From Acinetobacter sp. C26M (GTDB lineage Bacteria > Pseudomonadota > Gammaproteobacteria > Pseudomonadales > Moraxellaceae), in the NCBI RefSeq assembly GCF_023702675.1, contig NZ_CP098478.1:1736001-1800000 (forward strand): a DNA stretch of 64,000 nt, given 5' to 3'. How positions within the stretch are numbered: position 1 is the stretch's first letter; the number at the start of each line of letters is the position of its first letter. The notes beneath the pieces are model-generated. The model did no database searches and had not been told where the DNA came from. It saw only the letters and a list, made by a program, of their open reading frames with translations. The position numbers and the translations under genes were made by a program. This document shows, in pieces, positions 63,879 to 64,000 of the stretch.

Positions 63879-64000
63879 ATGTGTGCTAACTATAAACCAT
63901 TAACTTTCGAGCAAGCTAAGCAACTTGAGTTACCTTTGATTCCTTTTGGATATGTGGAGGAGGTTTATCCAAGCTACACAACACCTTTGTTATTTAAATC
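63879..64000 (+). CDS. SRAP (YedK/HMCES) family protein, 3' end outside window
   Basis: Only about 40 codons are visible, from ATG 63879. The protein begins M-C-A-N-Y-K-P, with the catalytic Cys2 of the SRAP family, which after removal of Met forms a covalent link with abasic sites in single-stranded DNA. LIPFGYVEEVYPSYTTPLLF fits the early part of the domain. The call rests on this N-terminus alone. Confidence 0.75.
   Translation, partial: MCANYKPLTFEQAKQLELPLIPFGYVEEVYPSYTTPLLFK

Noticed and set aside
1..64000. CRISPR arrays, insertion sequences, prophage, tRNA or rRNA genes
   Set aside because: No regularly spaced repeats, transposase or integrase motifs, tRNA cloverleaf or rRNA sequence was noticed by eye.

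Overview
The window looks like chromosomal DNA of an Acinetobacter-type gammaproteobacterium (order Moraxellales). The support is: an AT-rich base composition; a tyrA-aroA fusion gene; the divergent lptD-surA / amgK-murU pair; the block parA-parB-exbB-exbD-msbA-lpxK-kdsB-holB-pilZ-tatD; and rpsA-ihfB-lapA followed a little later by pyrF. No rRNA, tRNA, CRISPR array, insertion sequence or prophage was seen. Most genes are ordinary housekeeping genes, and many starts had to be moved from upstream TTG/GTG codons to an internal ATG.

Layout. 1-1.4 kb: a cut lipoprotein gene and a periplasmic esterase behind a clear Fur box. 1.5-7.3 kb: aromatic amino acid genes (pheA, tyrA-aroA), a small unknown gene and pepD. 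7.3-13.8 kb: an RNA-repair locus made of rtcB, a small HEPN-like gene, a DIP1984-family gene and rtcA on the minus strand, then RNase Z, then the divergent sigma-54 activator gene rtcR. 13.8-20.7 kb: a DUF2157 membrane protein, a hydrolase, yaaA, an HD-domain protein, thiG-thiS, a DUF423 protein, rpoH and a TusA-like protein. 21-23.7 kb: a cold-shock protein, a DEAD-box helicase and fba. 23.8-29.4 kb: surA-lptD facing amgK-murU. 29.6-41.1 kb: rsmG, parAB, lipid A/KDO genes, holB, two small exported proteins, pilZ, a TatD hydrolase and a TetR regulator. 41.1-44 kb: type II secretion minor pseudopilins gspHIJK. 44-53.4 kb: a QueD-like enzyme, ung, an acyl-CoA hydrolase, tadA, cmk, rpsA, ihfB, lapA, azlCD with a regulator, and pyrF. 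53.4-64 kb: lysO, TetR plus an MFS pump, a Baeyer-Villiger-type monooxygenase with an AraC regulator, zapE, glcB, a 2OG-Fe(II) oxygenase and the start of an SRAP-family gene.

The most interesting region is the RNA-repair locus. Upstream of rtcB I can read a -24/-12 promoter with exact GG-N10-GC spacing, and further upstream GATA-starting repeats at 20 bp steps that could be the RtcR activator sites. RtcR has the expected CARF-like N-terminus and a GAFTGA loop. Between rtcB and the DIP1984-family gene lies a 149-residue protein with an RN-x3-H (RX4H) motif typical of HEPN RNases, and before rtcA there is a 258-base stretch with several hairpins. An RNA-cutting candidate inside an RNA-ligase/cyclase operon would be a combined damage-and-repair or sensing module; this is inference and untested.

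The second unusual point is gspI. Its prepilin leader is expanded to about 71 residues by an in-frame array of short hairpins and direct repeats, and a related hairpin lies between pheA and tyrA-aroA.
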